In this document: in pieces, positions 42,424-54,441 of the stretch
Layout: every line of letters begins with the position of its first letter
How positions within the stretch are numbered: the stretch's first letter is position 1
NCBI RefSeq assembly: GCF_028583425.1
Contig: NC_072790.1
Coordinates: forward strand, 156,978,397 to 157,042,396
DNA from: Eublepharis macularius
Lineage: Eukaryota; Chordata; Lepidosauria; Squamata; Eublepharidae
Length of the DNA stretch: 64,000 bases
Reading direction: 5' to 3'
Translations under genes and position numbers: made by a program
Notes under the pieces: model-generated
The model's input: the letters and a program-made list of their open reading frames with translations, nothing else
What the model was told of the DNA's origin: nothing
Databases searched by the model: none

Positions 42424-43733
42424 CAGTAAAGTTAGTTAGTCTTAAAGGTGCTACTGGACTCTTTTCTATTTTGCTACTACAGACTAACACGGCTAACTCC
42501 TCTGGACCTTTAACAAGGTATCAGTGTACGCCCATGTCTTGTGCAGTGTTCCCCTCATTCTTAAAAAAAAAAATCACTGCAATGAAGAAAAGACTAATGA
42601 GCAAAGAGATGGAAAGATTATATATAGACTGGGGGGGGGGGGAATCAGCGTTCTTCATCTTCCAAAATAATGATCAATGCAGAAATCACAGTCTTGAGTC
42701 AGCTGAAAGAAGAAATGAAACAAGTTGCTCCTCTACTATACTAAAAAGCTGAGAGGTAAGTGATCATTTTATCAGGTATGTGCTAAAATCACATAGCTGA
42801 AGAGCTACTGCAAAACAAACTTGAGATGTAGTGGATTGTCTTTGTGTATTTGACAATAATACATTTGGGCTTTAAAAACAAAAAACTGTTGTACTTACTG
42901 AGCGACTATTAAGCCCAGAGCATCCTTAAATCTAACTGCCAGAACTTTCTGTGTTCATAATCTATGCAACAGTTCTTCATTCTATTTCCTGTCATCCTTT
43001 AAATAACTGGCTCTGGTTGCATTTGGCAATAGGCTAACAAACTGATATGGTTATTTCACTGAATGAAAAAAGCAGAAACTCAAAAGTATCATGATAGAAC
43101 TATTATGAACTCCTTACATAAGCATTAACACACGTTCGACATGTTTCAAGCATCTTCATTGATAAATTAAGGGGCTGCACTATATACATATTAAGCACCT
43201 CTTCCACATTCCCAGGTCATTATCATAATAATTTTAATAAAAACTGTAGTAAAATTTTAGTTTTCTTCATCATTATAAAATCCTCCCTCTTTAAATCACA
43301 CATCACAACAGCAGCCATACAACTAACAACAGCTTTAGGAATACAAATGACGATGTAAAACTGTGCAAAACTGCATTAGTTATTTTAAGCATTTAAAATT
43401 CAGGAAGAAACACCACCAAAACCAGAGACAATAAAGACACATGGTCATGAAAGTAATGCACTTAGATTTTCAAAGAAAGAGTTGGAACAAACAGCTGAAA
43501 AAAATCTGGAAGCAGCAAGACAAATTGTGGCAATTGTGACAAATGTCCTGGAATTTATGAAGTGATAAGAAATGATACTGATAAATGCCAATATCTTTAT
43601 AAGAGTAGCCATTGTTGTCTAGACCGATCTACAAGGCCCATCTTTCCAAAAGTCACTGTGGGCTTTAAACAGGAGATACATGGAATAGGCAGTCTCTTTG
43701 AGGAGTGTGCTTTCTTCCAAGAATCCAATATCT

Positions 43734-43786
43734 TTAGAACAGCTGGATCATTGACTCCCTGGATTTTCCTACTCCAATCCATTTAA
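43734..43786 (-). CDS. ADSS2: ADSS2 last coding exon
   Basis: Encodes (V)KWIGVGKSRESMIQLF and a TAA at 43736-43734. The acceptor TATTTGCAG lies at its upstream edge. The 3' untranslated region continues below 43734. Confidence 0.95.
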
Positions 43787-44596
43787 CTGCAAATACAAAA
43801 ATATTTTTTGCATCAAACATTGAAGAAATGGTTGTTTTGCAATATCAAGGAAATCACATTTTGCCAAAATAGTAGGCTTTTCAGTAACTACCAGCCATCT
43901 CTGGGCTAAATGTGTGTTGCATTAGTCCTTAATACTGTGCAGTTACCTGATTAGACCATGGCCAGAGTTCTTCAAGCAATTCAGCCAGGCATTGCAAAAC
44001 TGATCCAGAAAAACTTTAGGTTTACTGGCAAAACTACACATTTACTAAATTATCTCACAACAGCTAACATACTAAATTGTAGAATTTGCAATCAAACCAA
44101 ATTGAACTTAAAACTCAAAAATAGTCAGTGATAACCATGACTTCTAAATCCAAGTGTTGAGTATAGAATTAGTGTTGCTCAGCAGATGGAACTGGCACTT
44201 GTGCTTGTTAAAACTGTGGTTGAGCTGGATGCACAATCCAGCATCTTAAAATCACCAATTACTACTTTTACTACAGAACAGTAATTTCAACAGTAAAGTA
44301 ATAATTGTTAAGACTATTGCCCTTCTAATAAGCAAAGGCAGTAAAAGTGATCTGGAAACAAAAGGTAAACCAGTTTATAAATAAACGGGAAGATCCACAC
44401 CAGTTCGGAAAGCTGAACCTGTAAACTTTGATAGATCATTTCACTGAACATGACTTGCAGAAAGCAATTGCTTCTAGAAATAGCTACCTATACAAATTAA
44501 GACCTGCAGGGCCACTTCACCCATTACATTGTTAATAATTATGTTTTACAGACACATATCTGCACAAAGGGCATAAATATAGCTGGGAGTAATATG

Positions 44597-44724
44597 TTGT
44601 AGATGACTGGGGAAGGCAATGGCAAACCACCCCGTAACAAAAGTCTGTCAAGAAAACATCGTGATGTGACATCCCCCATGGGTGAGTGATGACTCGGTGC
44701 TTGCACAGGGGACTACCTTTACCT
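44597..44724 (-). mobile_element. SINE-like interspersed repeat, inverted copy
   Basis: Reverse complement of the family at 31951-32072 (AGGTAAAGGTAGTCCCCTGT, GGGGTGGTTTGCCATTGCC). It lies in the last ADSS2 intron. Confidence 0.6.
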
Positions 44725-44815
44725 AATATGTTGTTACAAGTAACAAGGCATCCATCACCTTTGAAGAACTTCTTTTTCTATTGGGTCACTTGAACCATAT
44801 GCTAATTTCACTTAC

Positions 44816-44965
44816 CTGGAACACCTAACTCCATTTCTATAAATCGAACATAGTTTTGTGCATTTACTGGAAGATCATCAAACGTCCTTGCATGTGATAT
44901 GTCTGTGTTCCATCCTGGGAGTGTCTCATATTGTACCTCTACTTTATTTAAGACTTCCTGGTTTG
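44816..44965 (-). CDS. ADSS2: ADSS2 penultimate exon
   Basis: Encodes [20 protein letters not shown], then [19 protein letters not shown] to ELGVP. Acceptor CTTCTCAG, donor GTAAGTG. Confidence 0.95.
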
Positions 44966-45554
44966 CTGAGAAGCATAACAATGATGTACAAATGTAAATC
45001 TTATCATGCTGATGACATCAAAATTGGTTTAATAATTCAGTTTGCAAACTTTTGCAACTCCAAATTACCCAAAGGATTAAGACAAGTAACACTTTACTGA
45101 GAATTCATTTCATACTGACTTTCAACAGACTGATTTTAATAAAGTATGCTAAAAATATGAGGAAAAAACAAGAGTGTGGCTATCCCAAACAGCCGAGGCT
45201 GTCTTAAATGATTTAATAACAGATTATAATTTAAAAATACGAGGAATTAAAAATATGAGGTTCCCCCAAAGTCCTTTGCACAGATGAGATGGAGGGAAAG
45301 AAAGAAAAAACTAAATTACATCTCACTACTCTATATGTTCTAAGGTTGATCATCATGAGCCAAAATAAGTAATGGTATGAATTCCAAGACTGGGGAGCTA
45401 CATCCAAGAAGTAATTCTAGGGGAACTCTAGATACTACACTGATAGTGGCAGCTCCAGCAGCAAATGGAGGACTGCCTTCTTTTATATGAGCTTTTATTC
45501 TTCTTGCAAGTTAATTGGGACTTAAGTATGAAGATAAGGTGTAATATAACAGAA

Positions 45555-45790
45555 TGTCACTTTAGTGGTTAAGAGCGGCAGGACTCTAATCTGGAGAACC
45601 GGGACTGATTCCCCACTCCTCTGCTTGAAGCCACCTGGCTGACCTTGGGGCAGTCACAGCTCTCTGAAAGTTCACTCAGCCTCACCCACCTCACAGGATG
45701 ATTGTTGTGAGAATAATAATAACAACACACTTCGTAAACCGCTCTGAGCGTGACATTAAGTTGTCCCAAAGGGCAGTATATAAATAAAAT
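45555..45790 (+). mobile_element. tRNA-derived SINE
   Basis: Head TAGTGGTTAAGAGCGGCAGG (A-box-like) and GGGACTGATTCCCCACT (B-box-like), body CCTTGGGGCAGTCACAGC, tail AAACCGCTCTGAGCG and AT-rich microsatellite. Same family as 61823-62695. Confidence 0.7.
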
Positions 45791-45874
45791 GTCATTATTA
45801 TTGTTATTGTTATTAATCTTGCAACACAAACCTCTCATAGACAAGCTATCACATGAACACAAACACAAATTCAC

Positions 45875-45972
45875 CTGGAAAATGAGGTATGATTTTATCG
45901 TTTATTTTGTAAGAAATTCCAACTTTAATTTCTGGAAATACATCCAAAATGTCCAATTTGGTAACAGCCAGT
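45875..45972 (-). CDS. ADSS2: ADSS2 exon with the TKLD motif
   Basis: Encodes [20 protein letters not shown] and [12 protein letters not shown]. Acceptor TTTTTTAACAG, donor GTGAAT. TKLD contacts the guanine of GTP in this family. Confidence 0.95.
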
Positions 45973-45990
45973 CTGTTAAAAAACAAATTA

Positions 45991-47170
45991 ATGATATTTT
46001 AGTTAAGTACATATACATGTGTAAGTCATTAGCTTGTGAATCAAATTTAAGAAGGTGTACGTACACTCAGTTTGAGAGGAAAATATGAACACATACCATT
46101 TACAAATATTGTACATTTATGCTGACAAACAAGCCATTTAAGCCAATGTATTTGCATTTGAAATAAGCTACCTCTGTTCCCCTAGATTTCATTTCTATAT
46201 AGCTTTATGAACCACCTTATCTTTAAAATTACACATGAGAATACCTGTGTACCTGATAGATGGTATCTTGAACTTTATATACTATGCTGGGCTTCAGAAT
46301 TCCTACCACTACAACAATCTCTGCCCTGAACTTGCCCTGTCCCCTGTAGAACAGCAGCCACAATTGAAGTAGGAAATGAAGCCTTTACATAAAATGTATA
46401 GAAGTTGTGCTCCAGAAGCCATTTTCCTTTCACAAGGTATTTTCGCATCTATTTCACCTTATGCCTTTCCACTGCTTTTTGACCTCCTCTCCTTTTACAA
46501 GTTCCTTCCATAGCCAATAGCTTTCCACATCACTACTAAAAGATATTTAGATACTCCTGTTCTCTATGTTCTGACCTTTGTTACATGCTTTTGATAATCC
46601 AGATAGTGTTTGGGAGAGTTTAAGGGCCTATATTCTGCTAGTCCACTCAAAGTTCAAAATCTTCCTCCAGCCTAAGGAGCCATCCTCCAACAAATGGTTC
46701 TTCCACTCAAAGTACAGCCCTTTATGCTGGAGGAAGGCTAGGCCAGAAGGCTTTAAACTTTGCTGAACAGGATGGGAGGATACAGGTTAAGATTATTTGT
46801 GGAGAGCAGCCAATCATCCCCAGGAAACCTAATACTTGTTATACATATTGATATATAATCTTTCTACTTAAAAATTCTTTTCTTTCACGCTCTATAATCT
46901 GAAGCCACAATGCACATTTAGCTCAGAAAGCTTTCCTCAAGAAAAAAATTACAATAAAATGTAATGCAAGCAGCTGATAGCTTTTATTACAATATTATTG
47001 TAACTTTTAAGCTAGTTATTTCTTCTAAAGTGTGACTCTGAAAATATTGTTTATTTTCTACATGAAAGGCTGATAGTTTCATTTCTGTTCTTGACAGTAA
47101 TTCCACTATATTCTATAATCTGTGATGTGCTAAATAATGAAGATCACATCTTGTTACCACTTTGAATTAC
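45991..47170. other. ADSS2 intron, no feature seen
   Basis: No repeat or exon recognised. A short plus-strand frame at 46578-46766 has no conserved motif. Confidence 0.4.
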
Positions 47171-47174
47171 TCAC

Positions 47175-47299
47175 GCAGTAAATCCATTGATCATGTGGGC
47201 ATATCTAAGCAACACAAGATCCAGCCAACCACATCTTCTTTTTCGACCTGTGGTCACACCAACCTCCTTTCCTCGTGTCTGCAGCAATTCTCCTGTTTC
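47175..47299 (-). CDS. ADSS2: ADSS2 exon with the [10 protein letters not shown] loop
   Basis: Encodes [20 protein letters not shown] and [20 protein letters not shown]. Acceptor TTTTTCTTAG, donor GTGAGT. The loop binds nucleotide and aspartate. Confidence 0.95.
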
Positions 47300-48025
47300 C
47301 TAAGAAAAACAGAACATATTATTATGTTAATAACTTGAAAGATTATTGTTACTCTCTATTTATAACCAGAATCTGTCAGCAATAGAAGACCAAAAAATAT
47401 ATTTTAAGGTTCCCATTCCTAAGTAATGCACAAAAACTACTGATTAGGATAAAAATGCAAATACAGGTGCAACCTTCAGAATGCCAGGTCTATATTATCA
47501 GTGTGCAAAAAAAATGTAAGCAGGCCATTTTCTCAAGACTCTATGTTGACTCTGCTGTATAATGCCTACCAGCTATCTCACATGAGTGCTGCAGCTCAGT
47601 TATTGTTAGTGAAGTTGTCCAATCCTTAGCAGCCTTAAATAGCTAGTCCTGTTGATTCAGCTTGGAATCAGAAAAACAAACTGCTTCAAGAACACTGCAA
47701 CTAGTAATAAAGATTCTGTAACTAGAAAGTTAAACAATACTGCTGCTGATTCATGAGCAAAAATAGAATTCTCTCTGAGAGAAATACAGGCTTGGCAGGA
47801 CTGTGGAATAAGAAGCTAAAAACTTTTTAAAAGCAGATGCAACTCAAAATATGAAGGCAGCAAATCTGTGAACTGAGAAAAATTACATTTCAGATAAACA
47901 CCAACAGTTTAAGAATTGCAGTTTTGTACAGAAACTGATGTTGGTACCGTGCAACCATATTGTTGAAATCTGCACATCTATTTCTTCCTCCCAATTACTC
48001 ATGTTCACTTTAACATTTTACTTAC

Positions 48026-48180
48026 ATTGTCCTGTTCTGTAGGAAAGGCACCAATTCCAACTCTAGTTGTATAGGCTTTCACAACACCATATACTTCTCC
48101 AACATTTTGGGGAGGCATGCCCAAGCCAGTACAAACACCTCCCACAGTACAGTTTGATGAGGTCACAAAAGGGTAAGTAC
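48026..48180 (-). CDS. ADSS2: ADSS2 exon
   Basis: Encodes [20 protein letters not shown] through GAFPTEQDN. Acceptor CCCCATAG, donor GTAAGT. Apparently identical to human over its length as I recall it. Confidence 0.95.
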
Positions 48181-49048
48181 CTATGGGGGAGGGAAGAAAA
48201 GGGATAAACAACAAAACACAGTTTGATCAAAAGTATGAGGGCAATGAGTATTGAAAAATAAATGAACAGCAAGCATGTTTAGAACTTTGAGGCAGCATAT
48301 ATTTGCATTTATTAAAATATTCATATTCCTCGCAGAAGCTTATAAAGGTGTCTTACAGTAAATATAATTAAAATTTAAAAATATGAGCAAACAACAAAAA
48401 TCCAGTATCTAGTAATTACCCCTTTGTCACGGAGATATGCCTTTTTTCCTATAGCTTGGAATTCAGAGAACCTGTTAACCCCACCGCCAACACAATATTC
48501 TAGTGATGATTTTAAAAAGACAATTCAAAGAGCCCCCTAGTGGCACCAGGGAAAAATGCTGTCACAAGAACACAGAAAATGGTGGGAGTGGGGGGGATCC
48601 TGAATTTTCCCACTCAGACAGGAGCCATCCAGACTCTATTGAGATCTTTCCCCAAAACTTCGGAGCAAAGCTGGTTTGAGAAAGACTGGAGAAACTCCAG
48701 GAGTACACAAATGCATCACAATGTTATGGGGAAACAGAAAAAAAATCCCTGTTTCCCAACAGCATTGAATCCAGGGCAGCTAACCAGTGTGGAAGTCACC
48801 ATCAACAGATGCACAATAGTAACTTGATTCCTTGAAATAAAGAACATTACGTGTTATTAAAATAATATACATTCTTTCAAATCTTTAGGCAATACAAAAG
48901 AAATATAATATAGGTACACAATTACCATATTTCTCCAACTCCCAACAATATATATGCACAGTACAAAACATTACACACTGCTATTTTTATGGCAAGTGCA
49001 CATTCTATAACACCTTTCTGAACAAAAATTCTTAATCTTTATACTCAC

Positions 49049-49175
49049 CAAAATCAATGTCCAGCAGTGCTGCATTGGCACCCTCTACTAAGATTTTCTT
49101 TGGTGGGCCATGCAAAGCTTCATATATAAAATATACACCATCCCTCACCATTGGTTTGATCCTTTCAATGTAACC
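49049..49175 (-). CDS. ADSS2: ADSS2 exon
   Basis: Encodes [20 protein letters not shown] through [15 protein letters not shown]. Acceptor TTTGTCTTAG, donor GTGAGT. Confidence 0.95.
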
Positions 49176-49425
49176 CTAAGACAAACAAATGATTTTTAGA
49201 GGTTAAGAGACTACTGATTAATGGGATAAAGTCACTTGGACACTTCTTCATTTTCTACAGAAAACTCATGCAATTAGCTTACTAGTTAAAGACAGTTAGT
49301 TTTGGTTCCTGTTTCTGTCAGAAGCTGTCCCCTCACTCCCCCCCTCATTAGAATATACATAGACAAAACCATCTGTCTACAACCATTATGCCATGATTAT
49401 GCCAATCTTCTAGATAGAGTTTTAC

Positions 49426-49507
49426 CTTGAGTCTTTTCAATTCTCCTTCAATGTCTATCTCTAAAGTAGGGTAAATAGACTTGTATTGATTGGCCAAGAC
49501 TTTGAAT
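49426..49507 (-). CDS. ADSS2: ADSS2 exon
   Basis: Encodes [20 protein letters not shown] and GELKRLK. Acceptor CTTTTTAG, donor GTAAAA. Confidence 0.95.
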
Positions 49508-49732
49508 CTAAAAAGTAAAAAAGTTAGTCTTTGCATTACGTTCTGCTTGCAATATTTCCAGTGAATCTGTCATACAATTCTGACAAGTGATTTAGAAAAA
49601 AAGGAAATTTATGAATAAGACATCCATTAATATTTTTAAAGGATATGAAAACCAGACTCTACAAATAAACAAACTGATAGCCCTATTAGTACATTTATTT
49701 GAAATATAACATTACTCTGGAGAAGAGGTTAC

Positions 49733-49840
49733 CTTTCTGAAAATTCTTTGAAGTCAGAAACTAGATCACACATTCTGAGCCCACTTCGAGCTGCTTTAGA
49801 GGAATACACTGGACCAATTCCCTTTTTTGTAGTTCCCAAG
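49733..49840 (-). CDS. ADSS2: ADSS2 exon with the IMP-site segment
   Basis: Encodes [20 protein letters not shown] and [15 protein letters not shown]. Acceptor TTTTAAAG, donor GTAACC. Confidence 0.95.
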
Positions 49841-49859
49841 CTTTAAAACACAAAATTTT

Positions 49860-51297
49860 TTTAAAAAAACACATACAGACACTAAACAATCTGGTGACTC
49901 TCAAAACATATAGACTACATTGCTGATGTTATTCTTTAAAATATATGTAATTAACTTTGAAAACAACTTAGTATATAAGAGAACAGACTTCCAAACTACC
50001 ATTTATACTTCCATTTATACTTCTATGGAAAAGAAATGTAGGAGGAAAAGGGTTATGTTGCCAAGAGGTGAAACCCCCACCAGTAGTGCAAAAGGTGGGT
50101 GGGTATCTACGCCAAGTACTGGTTTTGCAGCAATAAACAAATCCTTAAGCAGGATAGAAAAGGCTACAGAATAAACACTTATTTTAATATCTTAACCTTG
50201 AAGATGAACAAGCAATATATATTTATAAAATAGTATATTTCACCTTTGAGTTAAATGCTTTCATACTATGCAACTCTCAACAGACTTTCAAAAAGGTCAA
50301 GTTGCCTTAATGCAGAGAATTTTATTAATGGTATGAATGATAGGCTGTTAGGAATACCAGTTCTCATGATTACTTAAAAAACAAAGAACTACTTCTATGT
50401 TTAAAAAAAGGAATATATATATGGGATGTAACATCCATGAAGAGTTACCAAGATCTAAGATAGTTTCATTTCAGTCATTCTGAGTTTGTTTCCAAGTTTG
50501 TTGTCAGAAGTCCAAAATTTGTTGCAAGCGGCCCTATAGTATACTTTTCAGCCTTTTCTCCTGTTAGTCCACACATACAATAAGCAGCAAATTTATCTTC
50601 ACCAAGAAACAAGCTGATCTGCACCAGTGTTCACTTAAAAGCCTATGAAAGCAATTATTATGCATGAAAAAAATATCACTTCTGCATCTTGGAATTCCAG
50701 GCCTCCTTCCAAGAGTCTCTTAGCACTTAACTGCTGGCCCAAGGCTTCCTACTCCTTCTGTCAGATCAAACTCAGACTACCTAAGGAAATGGTGCCAATT
50801 CTAAGACTTCACAGCAAGTCAGCCAACACCATCAAATAGGCTGGACAAGCAGAAAGATTGGACAGTGAGTATAATGATGAAGAAACCATAAACCACAAGA
50901 CAAAAAGAAGAGTGCACAGGAATACTGACACAGCATGTTGTTTATGGGTGGTGGTGGTGTGTCTTTGCTAGACTCATTTAAGCGAAAGAGACAGAATTGG
51001 TAAAATAATTTTCATTCTATGTCATGTTATGCAACACTAGGACAAATAAATGCCATTATTTACAACAAACGGGCCAAGTTCTAAAATTTAGGAAGTATTC
51101 TCAGTAAGCCAGTACTGCAGTAAGTTCAAAAAGGTAACCACATAATTCATATTGAGGTGATGAAAGGACCAGCCTTGTTTGTTTAGTTCCACTGACGTTA
51201 TTATTGATGCTGCTCATGGAGAAGCACGGTCAAGTGAAATAATCACAAAGAGATAAGCTCTGCCCTAGGCCACAATTTTCTTGTTCTCACTGACTGT
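49860..51297. other. ADSS2 intron, no feature seen
   Basis: No recognisable repeat or exon. A few short frames without motifs. Confidence 0.4.
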
Positions 51298-51876
51298 GTT
51301 ATAACTAGAGATGGGCATGAACTGAAATACGAACAAAAGTTTGTCACGAACTGGGCTGGTTCATGAACCAGTAGTTCGCAGGAGCACATTTCTGACAAAC
51401 CGTGATGAATTGCTATGATTTTTAAGGCGGTTTGTTTGTTTTGTTTTTTGGTTCATCACTGCAGACAACCTGGAGCTGATCAACCTATTCCCTAGGCAGT
51501 GTGTGTCTGTGGGCGGGGGGGAGGTGGACTTCTACAGACCTTCTGCAGCCCTGGGAATACCGATGTCAGCACTCCAAAGCTTGATAGGCAGCTCTGGCTG
51601 CCAACCAGAGAGTTCCCATTCTGCTCTATGAGAGCAGAAGGAGTATAACCACCAGCTCTCAGGTGAGTGGTTTCAGTTTCCAGCAGACAGTTAGACAGGG
51701 AGGAACTGCTGTTGGATTTTCAGTCACAGAGGGAGCTATCTGAAGCTTGTGCTTGACATTCTGGTGCTTCAGGGGTCTGAAGCACCTGCTTCTGTTCCAC
51801 AGCCAGGCTCAGGGGCTAAACCTAGTGGGTCACTTATCTGAGGAGTCTTTTATTATTATTTTGAGCACCTCTCCCA

Positions 51877-52086
51877 TAGGGTTGCCAGCACCAGGTTGGA
51901 AAATTCCTGGAGATGGGAGGGCCTGGAGAGGGTAGGGTTTGGGGAGAGGGACTTCAGCAAGGTATAATGCCATAGAGTCCACCTTCCAAAGCAGCCATTT
52001 TCTCCAGGGGAACTGATCTCTGTCACCTGGGGATCAGTTGTAATTCTGGGAGATCTCCATCCACCACCTGGAGGCTGGCAACCCAA
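51877..52086. mobile_element. Non-autonomous hAT, GGTTGCCAGC family, nested
   Basis: Flanked by CTCTCCCA at 51869-51876 and 52087-52094. Ends TAGGGTTGCCAGC and GCTGGCAACCCAA are inverted. The core has GGGGAACTGATCTCTGTCAC and GATCAGTTGTAATTCTGGG. A diverged sister copy is at 24414-24588. Confidence 0.85.
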
Positions 52087-53019
52087 CTCTCCCAGTGCCA
52101 GCCTCAGGGGCCAAGCTTAGTGGGTTCCTGTGAGGACTTACAAAATACTTATTATCAGTATCATTATTATTTAGAATACCTGACCCAGATGGAAACGTGT
52201 CTGGGTGGGTCAGGGCTCTGGACTACTCCCTGTCCTTGCCAAGTGTGAATGCAACTCCCCCCCACCAGGGAATTCTAACCTCTATCCCTATGGGTCCTCC
52301 TGTCCCCTAGTCCATCAGTGCCTGCCGCCCCCTAGATGCATCCCAGCAGAAGGACCTGGTTGTCTATAGCTGGATTCGTTCCAGGAGGATCTGAACACCT
52401 CCCCCTTTGGAAATTCCTTGCCACTAGAACATCCAGGGCCTCGATATCACAACAACTTGCTGATGCAGCTGCCCACATCACCCTCCCCACACCCTGTCCC
52501 CTATTTAACCTGCTCCTCATGAGTCCCCTCAAGAATCACCCACCCTGTTGTGGAGATGGATTCTGCTGGTGGAAGGCTTCCCTCTCAGCCATCCCACTGT
52601 GGAGATGGACTCTGGTCACCTCAGCTCTCACCCAGGACCCTATTTCCATCTCCCCCGAGAACTTTCTTTCCTCTCAAAGAATATTTTTGTCTTTTCTATC
52701 TGCCCTTCCAAAGAACATTTCTCCTCAAAGACTACGTCTTTTCCCCTAATAAGATTTCTGTCGCCCCCCCCCCCAAGGTCTCCTTCCCCCCAGGACTGAC
52801 CTTCCCTCATGGATTGCCTGTCCTTTCCTGTACAAGAATATTCCTGTCTTCCCAAAGAACATCTACTCCTTCCCCCGAAGATTAACCTCCTTTCATAGTT
52901 TGTAACTGTCCTCCTGTCCTTTAAAAGAATATTCCTGTCTCCCCAAGAACATCTCCTTGACTGTCCCCTCAAAGAGTACTTCTGTCCCCATTCCAGCCCC
53001 AGAGCAGTTTTTCTGCTCC

Positions 53020-53300
53020 CAGGAATCATCATTCCACTCTGAAGGCCATCATTTCATTCTCAGAGGAAGATTCTCTAACTCCACCCCATGTTTTCATTGC
53101 AATGTTTTGGTGCTGAAATGCATTTCAACGGAGCCGATGCACATCATAGCAGTTTATCTGTTCCTAGAGACCGTCATTCCACTCTGGGGGCCGTCATTCC
53201 GTTCTCAGAGGAAAATTCTCTAACTCCATCCCATGTTTTCATGCAACTTTTTGGTGCTGCAGTGTATTTCAATGGAACCAATGCAAGTCAACTGGCATTC
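53020..53300. repeat. 145-bp tandem duplication inside the hAT
   Basis: TTCTCTAACTCCA followed by CCCATGTTTTCAT occurs at 53071 and again at 53216, with matching flanks (GTCATTCCACTCT, TTTGGTGCTG). It is two diverged tandem copies. Confidence 0.75.
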
Positions 53301-53607
53301 GTGGCTCCCCTTACATCTAATGGAACTTTCCTGGGGGCACCTGCTTTGGAGGTCTATAGCTCGGACATCCAAAATCCAATCTCCACCAAACTTGGCGGGT
53401 GGCTGGAGGAGAGCCTGCTGAAGACTTCCTGTGAGTTTGGTATCTTTGATTGTCAAGGGGGCTGTTCTTTGGCCACCAGAAGTGACATAACGAACTGAAC
53501 GAACCAAACAAATCGGTTCACGAAATGGCCAAGTTAGTGTAAGTTCATGAAACACGACGAACCACAAACTGTCATTTTCCCAGTTCGTGCCCATCTCTAG
53601 TTATAAC

Positions 53608-54370
53608 ATTAAAATACACAATCAAGAACTAAGATCTAAAAATCACCTCTTAAAGCTTTAACACAGGGTATAAAGATTTCCTAACTACTCAGTGCTATAA
53701 CATCATTATTTATTATAAGTGGGTGGGACTAGAACCCAGAAAGCTCTTATCCAATATTATCTATTTATCCTGGTTCTGATCTTTAGTATGCATCATGATT
53801 TTATCCTAAGATGTTATAAATGCTGAACTTTGAATGTTCTAAGCATCTTAGGGCCAAGACACCTGAAGGATCTCCTGCACTTGTATGAATCTGCCTGGGA
53901 ACCATCACAGACCTTGCTCCAATTTCCCTTACTATCAGATGCAAGAGCCTGTGATAGGACCTTGTGCCCTGCTTTCAGAATAACCTTCCCACAGCTGGTG
54001 TTTAGTCTTTTTAGGTTCATGTCCCAGACTATGACTTTTTGCAAATTTCCTCACAATTCTTTTCTTTTCTTACCTCCAGTTGGGAAGTTCCTTTTAAGAT
54101 TTACTACTGATAAATAGCTATGCTGTCTTAACAGGAAATGTTAACATATTACCCTTTGAATTTTTATATTTTTTACTGGAAGCTACCTAAAAGGCTCGTG
54201 GCAAGGAGCCAGGATAGACATTTTTCAAACAAATAGTACTACAGAGCATCTTTAATAGGATTCATACTTGTAACTGAATTGGCAAAAGAGCCAATTCCAT
54301 TTTATTGTTTTTAAGACTTAGTTTGTAATACTGGTGTAAATAATTTTTCCCATATTTGACAAAAGACAAC
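53608..54370. other. ADSS2 intron, no feature seen
   Basis: Nothing recognised apart from AT-rich intron sequence. Confidence 0.4.
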
Positions 54371-54374
54371 ATAC

Positions 54375-54441
54375 TTCTTTCCTGCTTGTTCTTTTCTTTG
54401 CTGTTCTTGGATGCCATCAGCAGCTTGATGGAAGTCAAATA
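54375..54441 (-). CDS. ADSS2: ADSS2 exon
   Basis: Encodes (V)[20 protein letters not shown] and K. Acceptor ATTCCTTAG, donor GTATGT. Confidence 0.95.

Larger units (their letters stand above)
42293..42506. mobile_element. Inverted-arm short repeat with hammerhead-like cores
   Basis: Flanked by CCTTTAACAAGGTA at 42279-42292 and 42507-42520. The left arm (AGAGTCCAGTAGCACCTTTA onward) and right arm (to TTAAAGGTGCTACTGGACTC) are inverted copies meeting near 42378. A unique 3' end ACAGACTAACACGGCTAACT follows. It is related to the single-arm element at 31522. Confidence 0.7.
51306..53599. mobile_element. Large non-autonomous hAT element
   Basis: Terminal inverted repeats start TAGAGATGGGCATGAAC at the left; the reverse complement of the right end reads TAGAGATGGGCACGAAC. 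They are flanked by the 8-bp duplication GTTATAAC (51298-51305 and 53600-53607), the hAT hallmark. At 2.3 kb it is large for a non-autonomous copy, yet I find no transposase. The interior has CT-rich degenerate repeats and a 145-bp tandem duplication. A second hAT is nested at 51877-52086. It lies in an ADSS2 intron. Confidence 0.85.

Noticed and set aside
45555-45660. tRNA gene
   Set aside because: The A-box and B-box-like segments belong to a SINE with a SINE body and tail. I could not fold an intact cloverleaf.
46578-46766. Small exon or gene in the ADSS2 intron
   Set aside because: It has no splice signals matching a neighbouring exon phase and no recognisable motif.
52332-52885. hAT transposase inside the 2.3-kb element
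   Set aside because: I looked for the conserved C-terminal dimerisation motif and found none. The frames are short and Pro/Ser-rich.
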